The position numbers and the translations under genes were made by a program. Positions 10,556 through 21,869 of a stretch of 64,000 nucleotides of DNA are shown in pieces. The notes beneath the pieces were generated by a model that saw nothing but the letters and a program-made list of their open reading frames with translations, was not told the DNA's origin and searched no databases. Origin of the DNA: Capra hircus (lineage: Eukaryota > Chordata > Mammalia > Artiodactyla > Bovidae). The stretch lies in contig NC_030820.1 of assembly GCF_001704415.2 (NCBI RefSeq), positions 44,622,036-44,686,035 on the forward strand, given 5' to 3'. How positions within the stretch are numbered: position 1 is the first letter of the stretch; every line of letters starts with the position of its first letter.

Positions 10556-10735
10556 TAATTAATATTTGCTGAGGATCAACCACCCACACTTTGTTTCGGA
10601 TCTGTGGTAGGACCTCATTTAATCCTTTTTATTCTCCACATCAAACTGAGATGAGACCACCCGGGTGAACAAGGCAGGAGGTGTCAGAGCAAGGTTGGAA
10701 CCCAGGTCTGCTGGGTGTGGACACTTGGGGTCTCC
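10556..10735 (-). repeat. MIR SINE relic
   Basis: The order of blocks is MIR in antisense: 'cctcatttaatccttttta', an 'aaactgaga'-like block, and 'ggttggaacccaggtctgct', which complements the MIR 5' tRNA-like part. It is strongly diverged, as expected for an element active before the placental radiation. Confidence 0.6.
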
Positions 10736-11610
10736 ATCACACCCTGTCATGTGGCAGGTGGCAGCTCCTAGGGAGTCTGTGCCGCTGGGTGGATGAGATG
10801 CTTTTCTGGCAGGTCCTCCATTCTGTCGTGTCAGGACTCCGTGTGCTGAGCTGTGGTGACTTCCCAGTTCTTGATCCATGGAGCTGGCGTGGTTTTCCTT
10901 TCAGAATATACAAAAGGTTGGTCTTTTGTCATTTCCTTTCACTCCTTGCTTCTTTGATGGCTGATGGTAGGTGCAATCAGACTTACAATTAGACAGTGAT
11001 TCACATTACGTAAAAGACTCATCATGCCGATTGATGCCGTGTGGGCATGATTGCTGAATCCTGCCGTCTACCTGGCTCGGTTGCAATCACTTTTAGGCGA
11101 AGGCCCTTCCGAGGTGTCATTATGGACAATCTGACGAGACGTGTGCATGTCTGTGCACGTGTGGGTTAGTGAGGGGGTTTAAATTCCTTCCCACACTGAT
11201 ACCTGTGTAGAATTACCTGTCTGCCTGCTGCCTTGATTTGATTTGAGAGTTTTAGCCAATTTTAATACATGGCTCTGGGACACATGAGATTGGTCCATGG
11301 TCCTAAGGACCAGCTTATCCCAGAAAAGCATTGCAGGCACTGACTCCTCGCGCCACACCGCACCCCCCACCCCATCCTCAGAACTCCTGCCAGGATGTCA
11401 CCTCCCACTGGGCTCAGTCTCCGCTGATGAGGCAGAAAGTCCTGGTCTGGTAGCTGCACAAATGGCTTTATAACTTGCTGTTAAAAGTACACAGGGCCAG
11501 CGGTCATGCACAGATTCCAACGGCAGAGTGAGACTGTCATTTCAGCTGCTAGAATGTGTTGCTGCATTTGCTATAAATCTAGCAGCTGTGCTTCAGAACT
11601 TGGGGCTGTG
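10736..11610. other. Unique stretch
   Basis: No repeat or gene recognised. The part around 10990-11150 is repeat-free and of mixed composition. Confidence 0.4.
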
Positions 11611-11695
11611 TTCTTTCTTTATTTCCTTCTTGCCTTCTCCTTCTTTCTTTCTCTTTCTCATCCCCCTCCCTCCCTTTCTTCTTTTCTTTCTTTTA
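11611..11695 (+). repeat. Polypyrimidine tract (CT-rich)
   Basis: An almost pure C/T run of ttctttcttt and tcccctccctcc-like blocks on the + strand. Such tracts arise by slippage and can form triplex DNA. The short open frame through it is not a gene. Confidence 0.8.
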
Positions 11696-12634
11696 TTCAT
11701 ATGAATTACAGTTTGAGTGTCTTCACTTCTGAGGAGAGGTCCATTTTTGCTGCTTTAGAAAAAGTATTATATGCTCAACAGTATGAACAAAGAAATTATT
11801 GTCATCAGAGAAAAGAAGCCCTGTCTTGTATGTTCTGAGATTTGATTTACTGAGATATTTTCAACTGAAATAGATTTAAGTCTTAGAATCAAATGAAAAT
11901 TCAGCTATATAAATATACACAGACTTTTCCTTTCTTTTCTCCTCCTAAGATTTCAATGCTAAAATGGCTTTGCATCTCTGTATGTCTGGTCGGGAAAGAT
12001 GACTTTCGTAAAAATGCTGTGTTTCCAAGCGAGACACGGAAGGCTGGGTCCCCAGGGTGGGAGATCCTCCTGGAGCAAAACGGAGGGCCCGTTCTGAAAA
12101 GACAAAATGTGGCTTTGCTTCCTCTCAGTGAGCTTATGGGTCCCAAGTGCGGAGTTAACGCAAATGAACAATTTAGCTTTCTTCTGGAATATGAATCTTA
12201 CTAATTGTGGGTGTGAAATTAGCCTGAGCTCTGAGCCATTGGGTGCAGGAGGGAGAAGGCAGTAGTGTTCAGAAACCGAGGCAGAAGCTCAAACCAGAGC
12301 CCATCTTCAGGTCAGGGAGGCCATGCTAGGAGGACGGACTTGCTGAAGGCAGGTGGACTTGCGAGATGTGTAAACCTCAGGGCTTTCTTTCCTTACTGGG
12401 GAGAAGAGCTAGTAAGAGCTGGGTTCAACTCAGACATCTGGAACTTCAGGCCATTCACAGGACTTTCATCTGTCTATGTGTCCATCTGATAAATAATGGC
12501 TACACATCTATTGCGTGGTGGGCATGGAGCCAGGTCCTGGGCGATACTGGTGAGCTGGTTAGTTGTGCCTCTGCTTTACAGGGTCACAGTCCAGTGGGAG
12601 ACGTGTGCTACACAAACAACACATATGTTAAGTT
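11696..12634. other. Unique stretch with a possible L2/MIR-age remnant
   Basis: Mostly unrecognised. At about 12505-12612 a segment (ctattgcgtggtgggcatgg, then a gggagacgtg block) faintly resembles the common ancient repeat segment of the 'ctactatgtgccaggcac' type. The resemblance is weak. Confidence 0.3.
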
Positions 12635-12870
12635 TTTGGATTATCTCAGTCCATTCTGCCTACTGTGACAGAAAACTGCAGTCGGGGGAGCTTATAAACA
12701 ATAGATATCTATTCTCTCCCAGTCCTGGAGGCTGAGATCGAGGTGTGGGCAGGGCTGGGTCCTCCTGAGGCCTCCTGTGTCCACAAACCAGAGGGCTAGG
12801 TAGCTGTAGGTGGATTAAATGCTCCTCTAATCGAACCTTCCATTCCCAGAAGAGGAGACCAGCTTGGAGA
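12635..12870 (-). repeat. MST/MLT1-like LTR fragment, antisense
   Basis: The + strand matches the complement of a MaLR LTR 3' half: 'ctcagtccattctgcctact', 'gagcttataaacaatagata', and 'cagtcctggaggctgagatc'. It is the only MaLR-like piece in the window in antisense. Its outer boundary is unclear. Confidence 0.6.
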
Positions 12871-13719
12871 CATGAAGTAACCTGCTCCTTGCCTCACAGA
12901 AGCCATGGCAGGGTGAGACCTGACCTGGGTGGCCCGCAAGGGCACCTTGTTCCTCCTTGGGAGGGGGGTTCCAGCCTCAGTTCTCCATCTCCTCCCCTGG
13001 CCTGGTCTCCCCATCCCTCCAAAGGCTCTCCCAGCAGTGCTCCTCTGAATCAGTCACAAGGCCACTCCAGGTGCCCTGGAAAAGCGGCTGCCAGCTCTCA
13101 CTGTGGTCAACGACTCCCCTCCATGGTGCCTGGAAGTCGGATGGAAATGTGGTTCAAGCTCCCCGGGCATCTGAGGGCTGTTTACACACCACAGAACATT
13201 CGCTCGCTGTTTGACTTTGATAGATGCAAATTTATTCTAAATGAGCCCGGCGTTCATTAGCGTGGAAACATATGTTGTCGGTGTGGCACATAGGGTGCAG
13301 CGCTGGCTCCCACAGTCGGTCCCCACCAGACCTCGCCCATTGCCTGGCCTGCCTTGCCCCCGGCTAAAGCTCCAGATGTTGTTTTTCTTGCAGTGTGAAG
13401 TCTGCATTTCAGCTACAGGGTCATTTTCCTTCACAAGAGAAACAGATGAATCTGTGGAAAGAGCTCGGGTTTACAGGCTGATCTACTGAAGGGAGACTCC
13501 TGGAGTGTCGCCTGCTTGGCCATCTGCGTTGACTTGCAGGCAGCTCATTCTGTCTGTGGCTTGGAGACTCCCGGGGCTCATCATATACTTGATTCTACTT
13601 CTGCTCAGGGTTTCTCTACAAGTGACACTGTTACTTTCTGATGCCTTTAGAAATACCTGCCGTGAGAATAGCATTGTTCTGACAATAGGGCTCCATTTTG
13701 TGGGCACCTGACAATGCAC
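12871..13719. other. Unique GC-rich stretch
   Basis: GC-rich sequence with overlapping open frames on both strands (up to 123 codons at 12889-13257). The translations are Pro/Ser-rich without a family signature, and no flanking splice structure is convincing, so no gene is called. Confidence 0.4.
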
Positions 13720-13724
13720 TAACA

Positions 13725-14125
13725 CACAAATGTCCACACACACACACATGCACACCCATCTGCACACACACATATGCACACACAAATGCAATGAACACAT
13801 ACATGTGTGCACACCCATCCACATGCACACACCCATCCACACACATGTGCACACACATGCAATGAACACACACACATGCACACCTATATGCACACACATG
13901 CACACAACCATCTGTACACGTGTACACAGACACATGCATGTGTACACCCCCACATGCATGCACACACATGCAATGAGCACACATATGTGCACACCCATCT
14001 GCACACCCATGGGCATACTGACACATGTATGTGTACACCCACCCCCACACATGCGTGCAACCCATCCGTGTGCACACACACACACATGCACACATAAGCA
14101 ATGCATACACATGCACACAGTGATA
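13725..14125 (+). repeat. CA/TG-rich minisatellite, about 400 bp
   Basis: Irregular CACACATGCACAC-type repetition has a longer sub-pattern: blocks beginning 'gcaatgaacaca' or close variants recur near 13787, 13858 and 13970, each followed by a 'gcacacccatc'-type block. Alternating purine/pyrimidine sequence of this kind favours Z-DNA. Long open frames on both strands (one of 211 codons on the minus strand, Cys/Met/Val/His-rich) are by-products of the repeat. Confidence 0.9.
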
Positions 14126-14689
14126 TAGCAAGAACATGTGGGGCATCCTGATGAATTTTTAGGTCATAGTTGTTCTTTTCATACTTACAGAGCTATAAAC
14201 TTATTGGAAAATGGCCTTCAAACATCAGTTTTTTCCCCACCTATGTTTTTGTTTGGGGGAATTTTTTTTCTACTGAGATACTTATTTCTAACTTCTTTCT
14301 TCTGCACTTCCTTGCAAGTCCAAACGACTGCTGCGGGTTAATAGCGTGTGAAAGTGCACTGCCTGGTTTTGTGTGTCTATAGAAGCGTGGCTGCACAGAG
14401 GGCTCAGGGGAGTCACACGTACTCGAGAAAGAAACAGATCCTCAGGAATAAATGAAAACGCTGGAGCATCCTGTGTCTCTGGAACGCCACCCCCAACATG
14501 ATTCTCCAGTAATAACATTCAGCTGCAGCTCCCTCTCTGTCCCCTTTCCCTTCTTTTTTCACAGTATGGTCTGTTTAGAACTGTTACCTCTTTTCACTTT
14601 TTACATTCAGTTTTCTAGCTTTGGTTAGAACTGTAGAATCATTAATTGACTCAACAAATATTTTCCAAGCGCGGGTACACATGACACAA
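14126..14689. other. Unique stretch
   Basis: No recognised element or gene between the CA/TG minisatellite and an old L1 fragment. Confidence 0.4.
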
Positions 14690-15610
14690 TCTTCCATGTA
14701 GAAAGTCTACTGGAGTGTGTGTGAAGTTGCTTCAGCCATGCCCAACTTTTTGTGCCCCTATGGACTGTAGCCCATCAGGCTTCTCTGTCCATGGGATTCT
14801 CCAGGCAAGAACACTGGAGTGGGTTGCCATTTCCTGCTTCAGGGGATTTTCCTGACCCAAGGATTGAACTCGTGTCTCTTACTTCTGCATTGGCAGGCAG
14901 TGTCTTTATTGCTAGCACCACCTGGAAAGTTCAAAGAAAGTCTGCTGGAATCTACTAAAAACTACTAGAACTAATAATAACAACTCACCAATAAAGGAGT
15001 TTAGCAGACTGCAGGACATAAGATCAATAAACAAAAATTAATTCAATTTCTGTATATCTATAACCAGTAGGTGGGAATTGAAATTCAAAAAGTAAAGGCA
15101 TTTACAATAGTACCAAAAAAATGAGACATTTGAAGATAAATCTGACAAAAGGTGTGTAAGATCTGTACACTGAAAATTATGAACATTGCTGAGAGAAATT
15201 AGATAGGAACTAAATAAATGGGGTGATATATTGTGCTCCTGGATCAGAGCACTCAATATTGTGAAGATGTCAGTTCTACCATGATTGAGCTATAGATTTA
15301 TGCAATTCTAGTAAAAATCCCTCTAGCCTTTTTTTTTTTTTTGGTAGAAATTCGCAAGCTGATTTTAAAATTCATCTGGAAATTTAGAAGACCCAGAAGA
15401 ACTAAGATAACTTTGAACAAGATGAAGAAGTTTGGAGGACTTATATTAACTATTATTGGCATAATGATTGAAAAACAGATCAATGGAACATACTAGAGAG
15501 TGTCATAATAAACCCACACACACATGCCATTGAGTTTTGGTAAAGATTCAAAAGTATTGCAATAGAGAAGAGACAATAAACAGTTTGGAAACAATTAAAT
15601 ATTCATATGC
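14690..15610 (+). mobile_element. Old L1 ORF2 fragment, sense, split by a SINE
   Basis: Decayed LINE-1 ORF2 DNA: 'gcaggacataagatcaataa', 'gtacactgaaaattatgaac', 'aagctgattttaaaattcat' and 'cagatcaatggaacatacta' follow the L1 ORF2 order (from the segment before to the segment after the Cys-distal region). The frame is broken by many stops. A Bov-tA SINE at 14715-14934 interrupts its left end. Confidence 0.85.
14700..14949 (-). mobile_element. Bov-tA SINE with clear 15-bp target-site duplication
   Basis: A full antisense Bov-tA occupies 14715-14934. It is bounded by agaaagtctactgga (14700-14714) and agaaagtctgctgga (14935-14949), a 15-bp duplication with one mismatch. The duplicated bases belong to the host L1, which proves insertion into the pre-existing L1. 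Confidence 0.95.
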
Positions 15611-16077
15611 AGAAAATGGACTTCTGCTATATATCTTGTTGTTGATGTCATTCGCAACTCAAACTTCACATATCTAAAAACAGAACTGATATCTTCTATT
15701 CCTTTCCCAAAATTTATTCCGTGGCGATTCTGATGGCATGTAATGAGGCTTAGGAATTTACTATTTTAAAGAGAATTTTAGGTACTATTTATTGGTGCAG
15801 GAGGTTATGAGACCATAGTTTATAAAATACTGTTCTGAACCTTGGAATCATACTTTTTCCTTTTTTCTGCACTTTTCTGCACTTTCCTGTTACTTCTAAT
15901 TAGATGCTCATTTCTTTAAATCCTCATTTCAAAATATTCCCAGGGTCTCTCCCCACTTAATACCAATACTGCACTCCTTTTAGTTCAGAATCATTTCAAC
16001 TCTCAAGGATTCCAACTAAGAAGTTGCATATTGGGCAGACCCTTTCCAGAGCGTCCTAATACCTAGAGATTGTTACC
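15611..16077. other. Unique stretch
   Basis: Repeat identity not recognised; AT-rich, no gene. Confidence 0.35.
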
Positions 16078-16170
16078 TGACTGAAGGCAAGAACCGTATT
16101 TCACTCACTTTTATTTTCCCATAACACCAGCTCAGAGTAATGCTGAATATTTTATTGAAGTGTAAAAAAA
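16078..16170 (+). repeat. L2-like LINE 3' end relic
   Basis: The pattern 'gactgaaggcaagaaccgta', then ttcccataacacc, then 'gtaatgctgaatattttatt' matches the common 3' end of L2 (gagggcagggac ... cagtgcctggcac ... aataaatg type). Very old. Confidence 0.5.
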
Positions 16171-17486
16171 AAAGCAAAAGAAAGTAAATACTGAAGGGAC
16201 ATAAAACAGATTCTGAGTCAGCTATACCCATCAACCCATGTGACTCTGCAATTTACTTTTTACATGAAGTGTAAGACATCAAACCAAACTGAAAAAGTGA
16301 CCTACGCATAAAACATTCATGACTAAGGAATGGATTTAGGCGGACAAGAGGGTGGTATATAATAGGCTATGAAATGCTCAACATGATTCATGTTAATGAA
16401 TTATTAACTGAATCATGCAAAACATTTAGGATCTCTGGGAGAAATGTACAAATATCTTGAATATCTGTTTGACATTTTCTTTACCGATTCTTTCTCTCCT
16501 CACAACTGCACATGTTGTTGACCAACCACCTTGGGAGGAAAGACAACAGCTGAGTCCACCCCTCTCGAAATCCTTCAGACTGTTTCTATTTTTGTAGAGT
16601 AATTTCCCACTAACAATAAGTCTCTTAGACTCACTCAACCAGGGTTGAGTTGGTTGGTCTTGCTTGCCCAGCTTCTCAGAGAGGCATTCTCTCTCCTTGG
16701 GGACCCTGCCTCCCATGGTCCTGGGTGGCTTCCCCTCATGGTCTCCCTCGGTCCCTCGGACAGCCATGAGCTTGTGCCCCAGCCACGCAGTCCATGTTCA
16801 TGTGGTCTGTTTTGTACACAGTGACATCCCCTGAGTGGTGGTGACGTGAATTCTTAAGGAGATTAGCTATGTGGATGCTGTTGGGGGAGGGGGTTGATGC
16901 TTGCTTCATTTTTGTCAAATCCTTGAAGAGGTAGTCTGGGGGCTTGCCGCAACTATCTTTCCCATCTTCTGGAGCTGGGCTGATGGATCAAAACACACAG
17001 AGGAAAGGAAAAAAGAGACAGTGAGAGAAACAGAATTATAGATGCACCCATATACCTCTGCCCTCCCTTGCAGGCCAGCTTGCATTGTATTTGTGTCACC
17101 GGCAAATGACACAGTTCTGTTTAATACAACACACCCCACCTGGCAATCTTCCTCTTTTCAAATAGCATCTTTGATGCTGGGTTGAATTAAAGGGCAAAAG
17201 AATTAATATGCATGAAATCAGTTTTGTAAATGACAAATGTTATTGGTTGCTATGACTTTAAAGGTCTTTATTATTAACTGTTATTAGTGAAAAATAATAC
17301 CTTCATTTCATAGGGAGAGTCGAAAAGTCATGGATAAAAAATCTGGGAAGATGGATTTAGATTTAATTTGGTGAGGAACAGATAAGATTTTTGGAGAAAG
17401 AATAAAAAATCTGAAAGTCTGGTTATTAATATGGGCCAAGCGCACAGGATTGAGATGAATGACAAAGAGATGGACTCCAGGAGGCT
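16171..17486. other. Unique stretch
   Basis: No element recognised. A 113-codon minus-strand frame (16426-16767) has no visible domain. Confidence 0.4.
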
Positions 17487-17800
17487 GCAGTCATCCTCAG
17501 GTATCTCTGGGGACTGGTTACAGGACCCTCCATGGATACCAGCATCCGAGGACACTCAAGTCCCTCACATAACATCGGCGTGGGATTTGCCTGTCACCTG
17601 CGTACACCCTCCTGCATGCTTTCATCAACTCTAGATGACTTATGATACCTAACACCATGGAAATGCTATGTAAGTAGTTGCTGGCCTGTGGCAAATTCAA
17701 GTTTTGATTTTTGAAACTGTCAGGAGTTTCCCTCCCATATTTTGGACCCATGGTTGGGTGAATCTGCTGATGTGGGATCCATGGGGATGAGGTCTGACTG
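17487..17800. mobile_element. Ancient non-autonomous DNA transposon (Tigger/TcMar-like)
   Basis: The segment matches a known old mammalian inverted-repeat element: 'ggggactggttacaggaccc', 'ggacactcaagtccctcaca', 'tctagatgacttatgatacc' and 'ggaaatgctatgtaagtagt', ending 'ccatggttgggtgaatctgc'. The ends read CAGTC and ACTG, consistent with decayed terminal inverted repeats. Such elements carry no transposase; they were mobilised in trans. The exact Repbase name is not certain. Confidence 0.65.
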
Positions 17801-18071
17801 TCCTTGGAAAGCTGGTGCCATGATGGATGGAGTGGCAGCAGCCAAGAGGAAAGGGAGAACACAGGGGACATCACGGAGCACCTTTAAGGGCCTGGACACT
17901 GAAGGTCTCACCGCGTGAGAGGCCTGTTCTGACAACACACAAACACAGTCCCAGAGGGCAGCGGGCTGCCCAGTGAGTCGGTGGGTGGGTCTGGCTCAGG
18001 AGCGTCTCAGGAGTTTCCCGGGGCCGATGCACTTGAAGCTGTGGTCGTGCACTGTTTTTCTGTATTTAGAA

Positions 18072-18128
18072 CTCCCTCTCTCCCCTCCCCTCCCTCCTTC
18101 CTCTCCTTCCTTCCTTCTTTTCTTTTGT
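18072..18128 (+). repeat. Polypyrimidine tract (CT-rich)
   Basis: A run of ctccctctctcccctcccc and ccttcctt-like motifs on the + strand, immediately 5' of an L1 3'-end insertion. Confidence 0.8.
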
Positions 18129-18131
18129 TTT

Positions 18132-18305
18132 GAAAAAAGTTTACAGGGAGGGGGTTCCGGATTGGGAACTCATGAACACCCATGGCGGATTCATGTCAAT
18201 GTATGACAAAACCAATACAGTATTGTAAAGTAAAAAAAAAAATAATAATAAAATAATAAAATAAAATAAAATGAGACTTCTGAAAAAAAAAGAAAAATGT
18301 TTACA
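18132..18305 (+). mobile_element. Very short bovine L1 3'-end insertion with target-site duplication
   Basis: The body (18146-18234) carries the bovine L1 3'-terminal sequence: gggttccggattgggaac, then 'ggcggattcatgtcaatgta', then 'ccaatacagtattgtaaagt'. An A-rich (taaaa/ataata) tail follows. Flanks gaaaaaagtttaca (18132-18145) and gaaaaatgtttaca (18292-18305) form a 14-bp duplication with one mismatch. After the AATAAA-rich tail comes atgagacttctg, then a second A run. The insertion is only about 90 bp of L1, an extreme 5' truncation. Confidence 0.85.
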
Positions 18306-18992
18306 AAAGCATTCCATGTATTCACACGTACGCGCAGGAAAAAACACTGGTACCTGACACCTGCAGTAAACTGTTTTGCAAATAATGAACCAATATATAA
18401 TTCCAGAGCTTTCTTCTCCTTTATATATCAGTGTTAGTATGAGTGCATTTTAAATTAGTGAACGCAAGTGGAAAAAAAGGGCGAGAAAGTAACGATGACA
18501 ATTAAACAAGATTCCTTCAATGGATCACCCAATTTTTTAATCTCCACTATTTCAGAGAGCTACTCTTTTTTAAAATTTCCAGTGCACATTAACCTTCTAT
18601 GGGGAGGGTCTTTTAAAACATTTGAGCTCTTTTCTTTCCAGATTTTTTTGGGAAAATAATATAAATTCCCATTTTTTTTCCCCAAAGTGGAAGCAGTTAG
18701 CTCATTTTTCCTAGGCTAACAGCACCTGCGCCCTCATTCTGAAGCATCAGCGCAGTCAGGCAGCCCACAGTTAGCGGGGCTGGAGCCCCATGAGGAGTCA
18801 GATAGAGCAGGATGGTGTCCCTGCCTAATTTAAGATACCACCACTTATGCTCGATGGAAAGGTGTTGCATCCTATCTAGTCAAGGGTTTTTTTTTTTTTA
18901 ACAGCATACCAACTTTGAGAAATGCGTCCTTTATCTGGCACCCTTTCAACTTATTTAAAAATTATGCATTTCTGCAAATAGATTTTGCATAT
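18306..18992. other. Unique stretch
   Basis: No element or gene recognised. Confidence 0.4.
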
Positions 18993-19026
18993 AGACACTT
19001 TACCATCTGAACCACCAGGGAAGCCC
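18993..19026 (-). mobile_element. SINE head fragment (Bov-tA or CHR)
   Basis: Only the complement of the tRNA-like head remains: 'ccatctgaaccaccagggaa' followed by gccc. Confidence 0.6.
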
Positions 19027-20986
19027 TGTATACATACATAGATGCAGATTAAAAAAACTTATTTGTATACAAAATACATATGAAATCCACTGACACCCTC
19101 CCTACTCATTTCATTCCATGGATTCCCTTAAAATTGGATGCTATAGAAAATAGCTTGTATTTCCAGGATGCCAAATGCATGGGGGTACTTTTCAGTTTAA
19201 CTCTACGACTGAGAAAGAGCCAGTGCCCACCTACACCAGGTCAGCGGGGAGATGCAAGTTGGTTGGTACTCATCAGGCCCCGTAGTGCTGACCTCTGCTC
19301 TGGGAAGGCAGGGGCTTCCAGTGGTCTCCGCTGCCTGTGCAACTCACCCTCCCGAGGACGGTCTTTGAGTCAAGTTTTCCTGAGACTTTTTCCTCCCCAC
19401 TGACCCCGCCTCTGGGCCCCAGTCTGAAGAGAGGCGGTGTTCTGCCAGCGACCGTTTGATGTCCTGATTTTTATTCGCTGTCATGCCTCCATTTCTGGGC
19501 CTCAGGCGTTGCAGAAACAATTCCAATCTCGCAAAAATGATCCTAATTTGGTGGAAATTTCTGTTAATTCAGGTGTGATGAACATTGCTAATTTGGATCA
19601 TCATTTCTTTCAGCAAAACTGAATTAAAGAGGTGCCCAGACCTCACTATTAATGGCTCCTCTGGCCGAATGTGTGGAATTGCAGGAGATAGAAGAAAATC
19701 TTCCCGTCTCTCTCTCCCCTTCGCGCACCCCCTCCTTCGTTTCTCTCTTCCTTTTGCAATGAGCGTGCTTTATTTTTCTAGTCAGAAGCAAATAATGATT
19801 GAACAGGAAGAGGTGCCCAGAATAGTTGCTTGAAAAAGTGTTTTTCACAGAGCCTGCGGCTAGGTGGTGTCTTTGAACATCCTTTTCACCTTGGAACGTT
19901 TGATGACTGCCTACAGATGGTCAGTCTCTCAGCAGCGGCGTTCCCAGAAATCTGCAGCTGAGTTCCATCTGAGGCACAGGAATTAAGATGGTCCAGAGAG
20001 GAAATGCATTCCCTTGATTTGATGTTTCTAGATGTGAACGCTGGGGTGGCCGACTCAGATCACAGATAAGTGCTTCTCTGGTGATTGAATACAATTTGTG
20101 TTCTGCCTCCACAGAGAGCTTCACTCGTCCAAGAGCTTTTGGATACATTCATGCTCAGCTCTGATCAGACATGAACGTGGGCAGCCTGGCCTCTGCCCCT
20201 GCTGTCTGCCCCTTGGAGTCCTAATACTGCACTCCTCAAGCCTCTGCTTAGTTCTATTTTTCCCATAGTCCAGCAGATGCTTTCCTGCAAGGATTTGTCT
20301 CACAGGAATGATTAATAACTCCAGTTGGCAAACTGGAGGTTGGGGTGGTGATTCCAGTTGTGAATTTCAGGTGACACTCCAGGGGGATGACCTTAAAGGC
20401 TTGGAGGCAGGTGAAGAAGCAGGCTAGCTTCCTTTTTGGGGAGAGCTGGGTATGGCCTGGGGGGCCCTTGGGGATCCCATTCTGTGGGGAGACAGGGCTC
20501 TTTCCACTCACTTTCTATCGACCAGGCTATTTTATAGAGCTACAGGCATAGCAGTTGGTGCAGAAAAGTGACAATAATGCAAATAGTTTTGTCTGCATCA
20601 ATGCAAATAAACTTTGCCTGGTAGAGACACAATTGATTTCCTCTCTATAGAAAGTATAAGCACAGCGTTACTTTTTATTGGCCTATAGGACATTTCGCCA
20701 TTTTGAATCTATTAGCAAACACATTCAGCATTCTGAGCGCCTATGTATGTTTCCATGGTTCAGTCTCTGTTGAACTAGACTCTTGTTTCTTTATTTATTA
20801 ATGAGCTAAGCACATTTTTGGACATGTGCTTATTTTATTTTTACATGACAGTCATATTTCTAGCCTTGGAAATGATATATTTTATTAGTGCATACACTCA
20901 AGGCACATATACTGTCATATATTCTTTGTTTTACAGTTAATCTAGAGACCCCCATGTACCTTCAGGGCCAGTAGCCCAGCATCTGC
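19027..20986. other. Repeat-poor unique stretch
   Basis: About 2 kb with no recognised mobile element. It includes segments around 19480-19620 and 20540-20700 with mixed composition and transcription-factor-like motifs, reported as findings. Open frames (up to 107 codons at 19080-19400) have no family signature. Confidence 0.45.
20577..20608 (+). promoter_or_regulatory. Two perfect octamer (POU) motifs 24 bp apart
   Basis: ATGCAAAT occurs at 20577-20584 and again at 20601-20608. The octamer is the classical binding site of POU-domain factors (OCT family). The first copy is preceded by ACAAT, a SOX-type core. This is motif evidence only; no target gene is visible in the window. Confidence 0.3.
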
Positions 20987-21256
20987 CTGGGCTTTCTTTT
21001 TATAAAATAATTACAGCATTAAAAAAAATTTATTTCTTGGGCTGTGTTGGGATCAGCTGTAGCATGTGGGATCTTGGTTGCGCTTGGACTCTCTAGTTGT
21101 GGTGCACAGGCTCAGTAGTTGTGGCGTGGGCTTAGTTACTCCGTGGCGCCTGGGATCTTAGTTCCTCATCCAGGAATTGAACCCACGTCCCCTGAATCAC
21201 AAAGTGGACTCTTAACTACTGGACCACCAGGGAAGTCCCTGACTGGGCTTCCTCTT
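20987..21256 (-). mobile_element. CHR-type SINE with target-site duplication
   Basis: An antisense CHR body runs from an A-rich tail (+ strand T/A run near 21021) through 'ggctcagtagttgtggcgtg' to the head complement 'ggaccaccagggaagtccct'. Flanks ctgggctttctttt (20987-21000) and ctgggcttcctctt (21243-21256) are a 14-bp duplication with two mismatches. Confidence 0.85.
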
Positions 21257-21869
21257 CCCTACCTAACCATGATTCTCTTAGGACATCATGAGTTTGGCAC
21301 ATACACACACACCCCTGTTTTATTAGATGAGATAAGTATTTACAACTCAACAACTGTTTGTAAGTGATGGCTGTGTAGTAACACTTAGTACAAATAGAGC
21401 ACCAACTACTTTTGTTTCCTGCACCTGTTCAATTAGGAAAACCTTTAAACACGGACTGAGCAAATTACTGCAGGGACAGAATAGCACAAAGGAAAATTGA
21501 AGGCTTTCTTCTGAAAACCCTGCTTTTCACTGAGTCGGTGAGCCACAATGCATGTAATGGCAGTTTAAAGAACAGGGGTAGTGAGAGAATCAGACTTAGC
21601 GACTTCACCTCAAGCAAAGCCAGGTCAGTGGCCAGCCAACTAAGGACACCTGTGTGGCAGCCTCCCAAAGTCTTCACCTTCCCCTAGGCGAGGAAATCGG
21701 ACCAGCCTTCTGCCTTTCTGCATGGGTGCAGCCTTCGTCTTGCCGTGGTTTCACCACGAGTTGCTCTTTTCCATTTACTTTCGCAGGAATCCTGGGTGGA
21801 GTACAGGATCCCACAGGTCTGCAGAACCCAGAGGGTGGGCAGGTTCTACCCTAGAGGAATCGGGCTTAA
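21257..21869. other. Unique stretch
   Basis: No repeat or gene recognised. A CA run of about 12 bp occurs near 21301. Confidence 0.4.

Noticed and set aside
12889..13260. 123-codon GC-rich open frame that could be an exon
   Set aside because: No domain, no initiating context or splice sites that stand out, and equal-length frames overlap it on the same strand. GC content alone explains it.
13483..14118. 211-codon minus-strand open frame, Cys/Val/His/Met-rich, and overlapping His/Thr-rich plus-strand frames
   Set aside because: They are translations of a CA/TG minisatellite; open frames on both strands and in several phases are expected from the repeat and not from selection.
13725..14125. 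CRISPR-like array (regularly recurring short blocks)
   Set aside because: Unit lengths and spacers are irregular, the units are CA/TG low complexity, and the genome is a ruminant.
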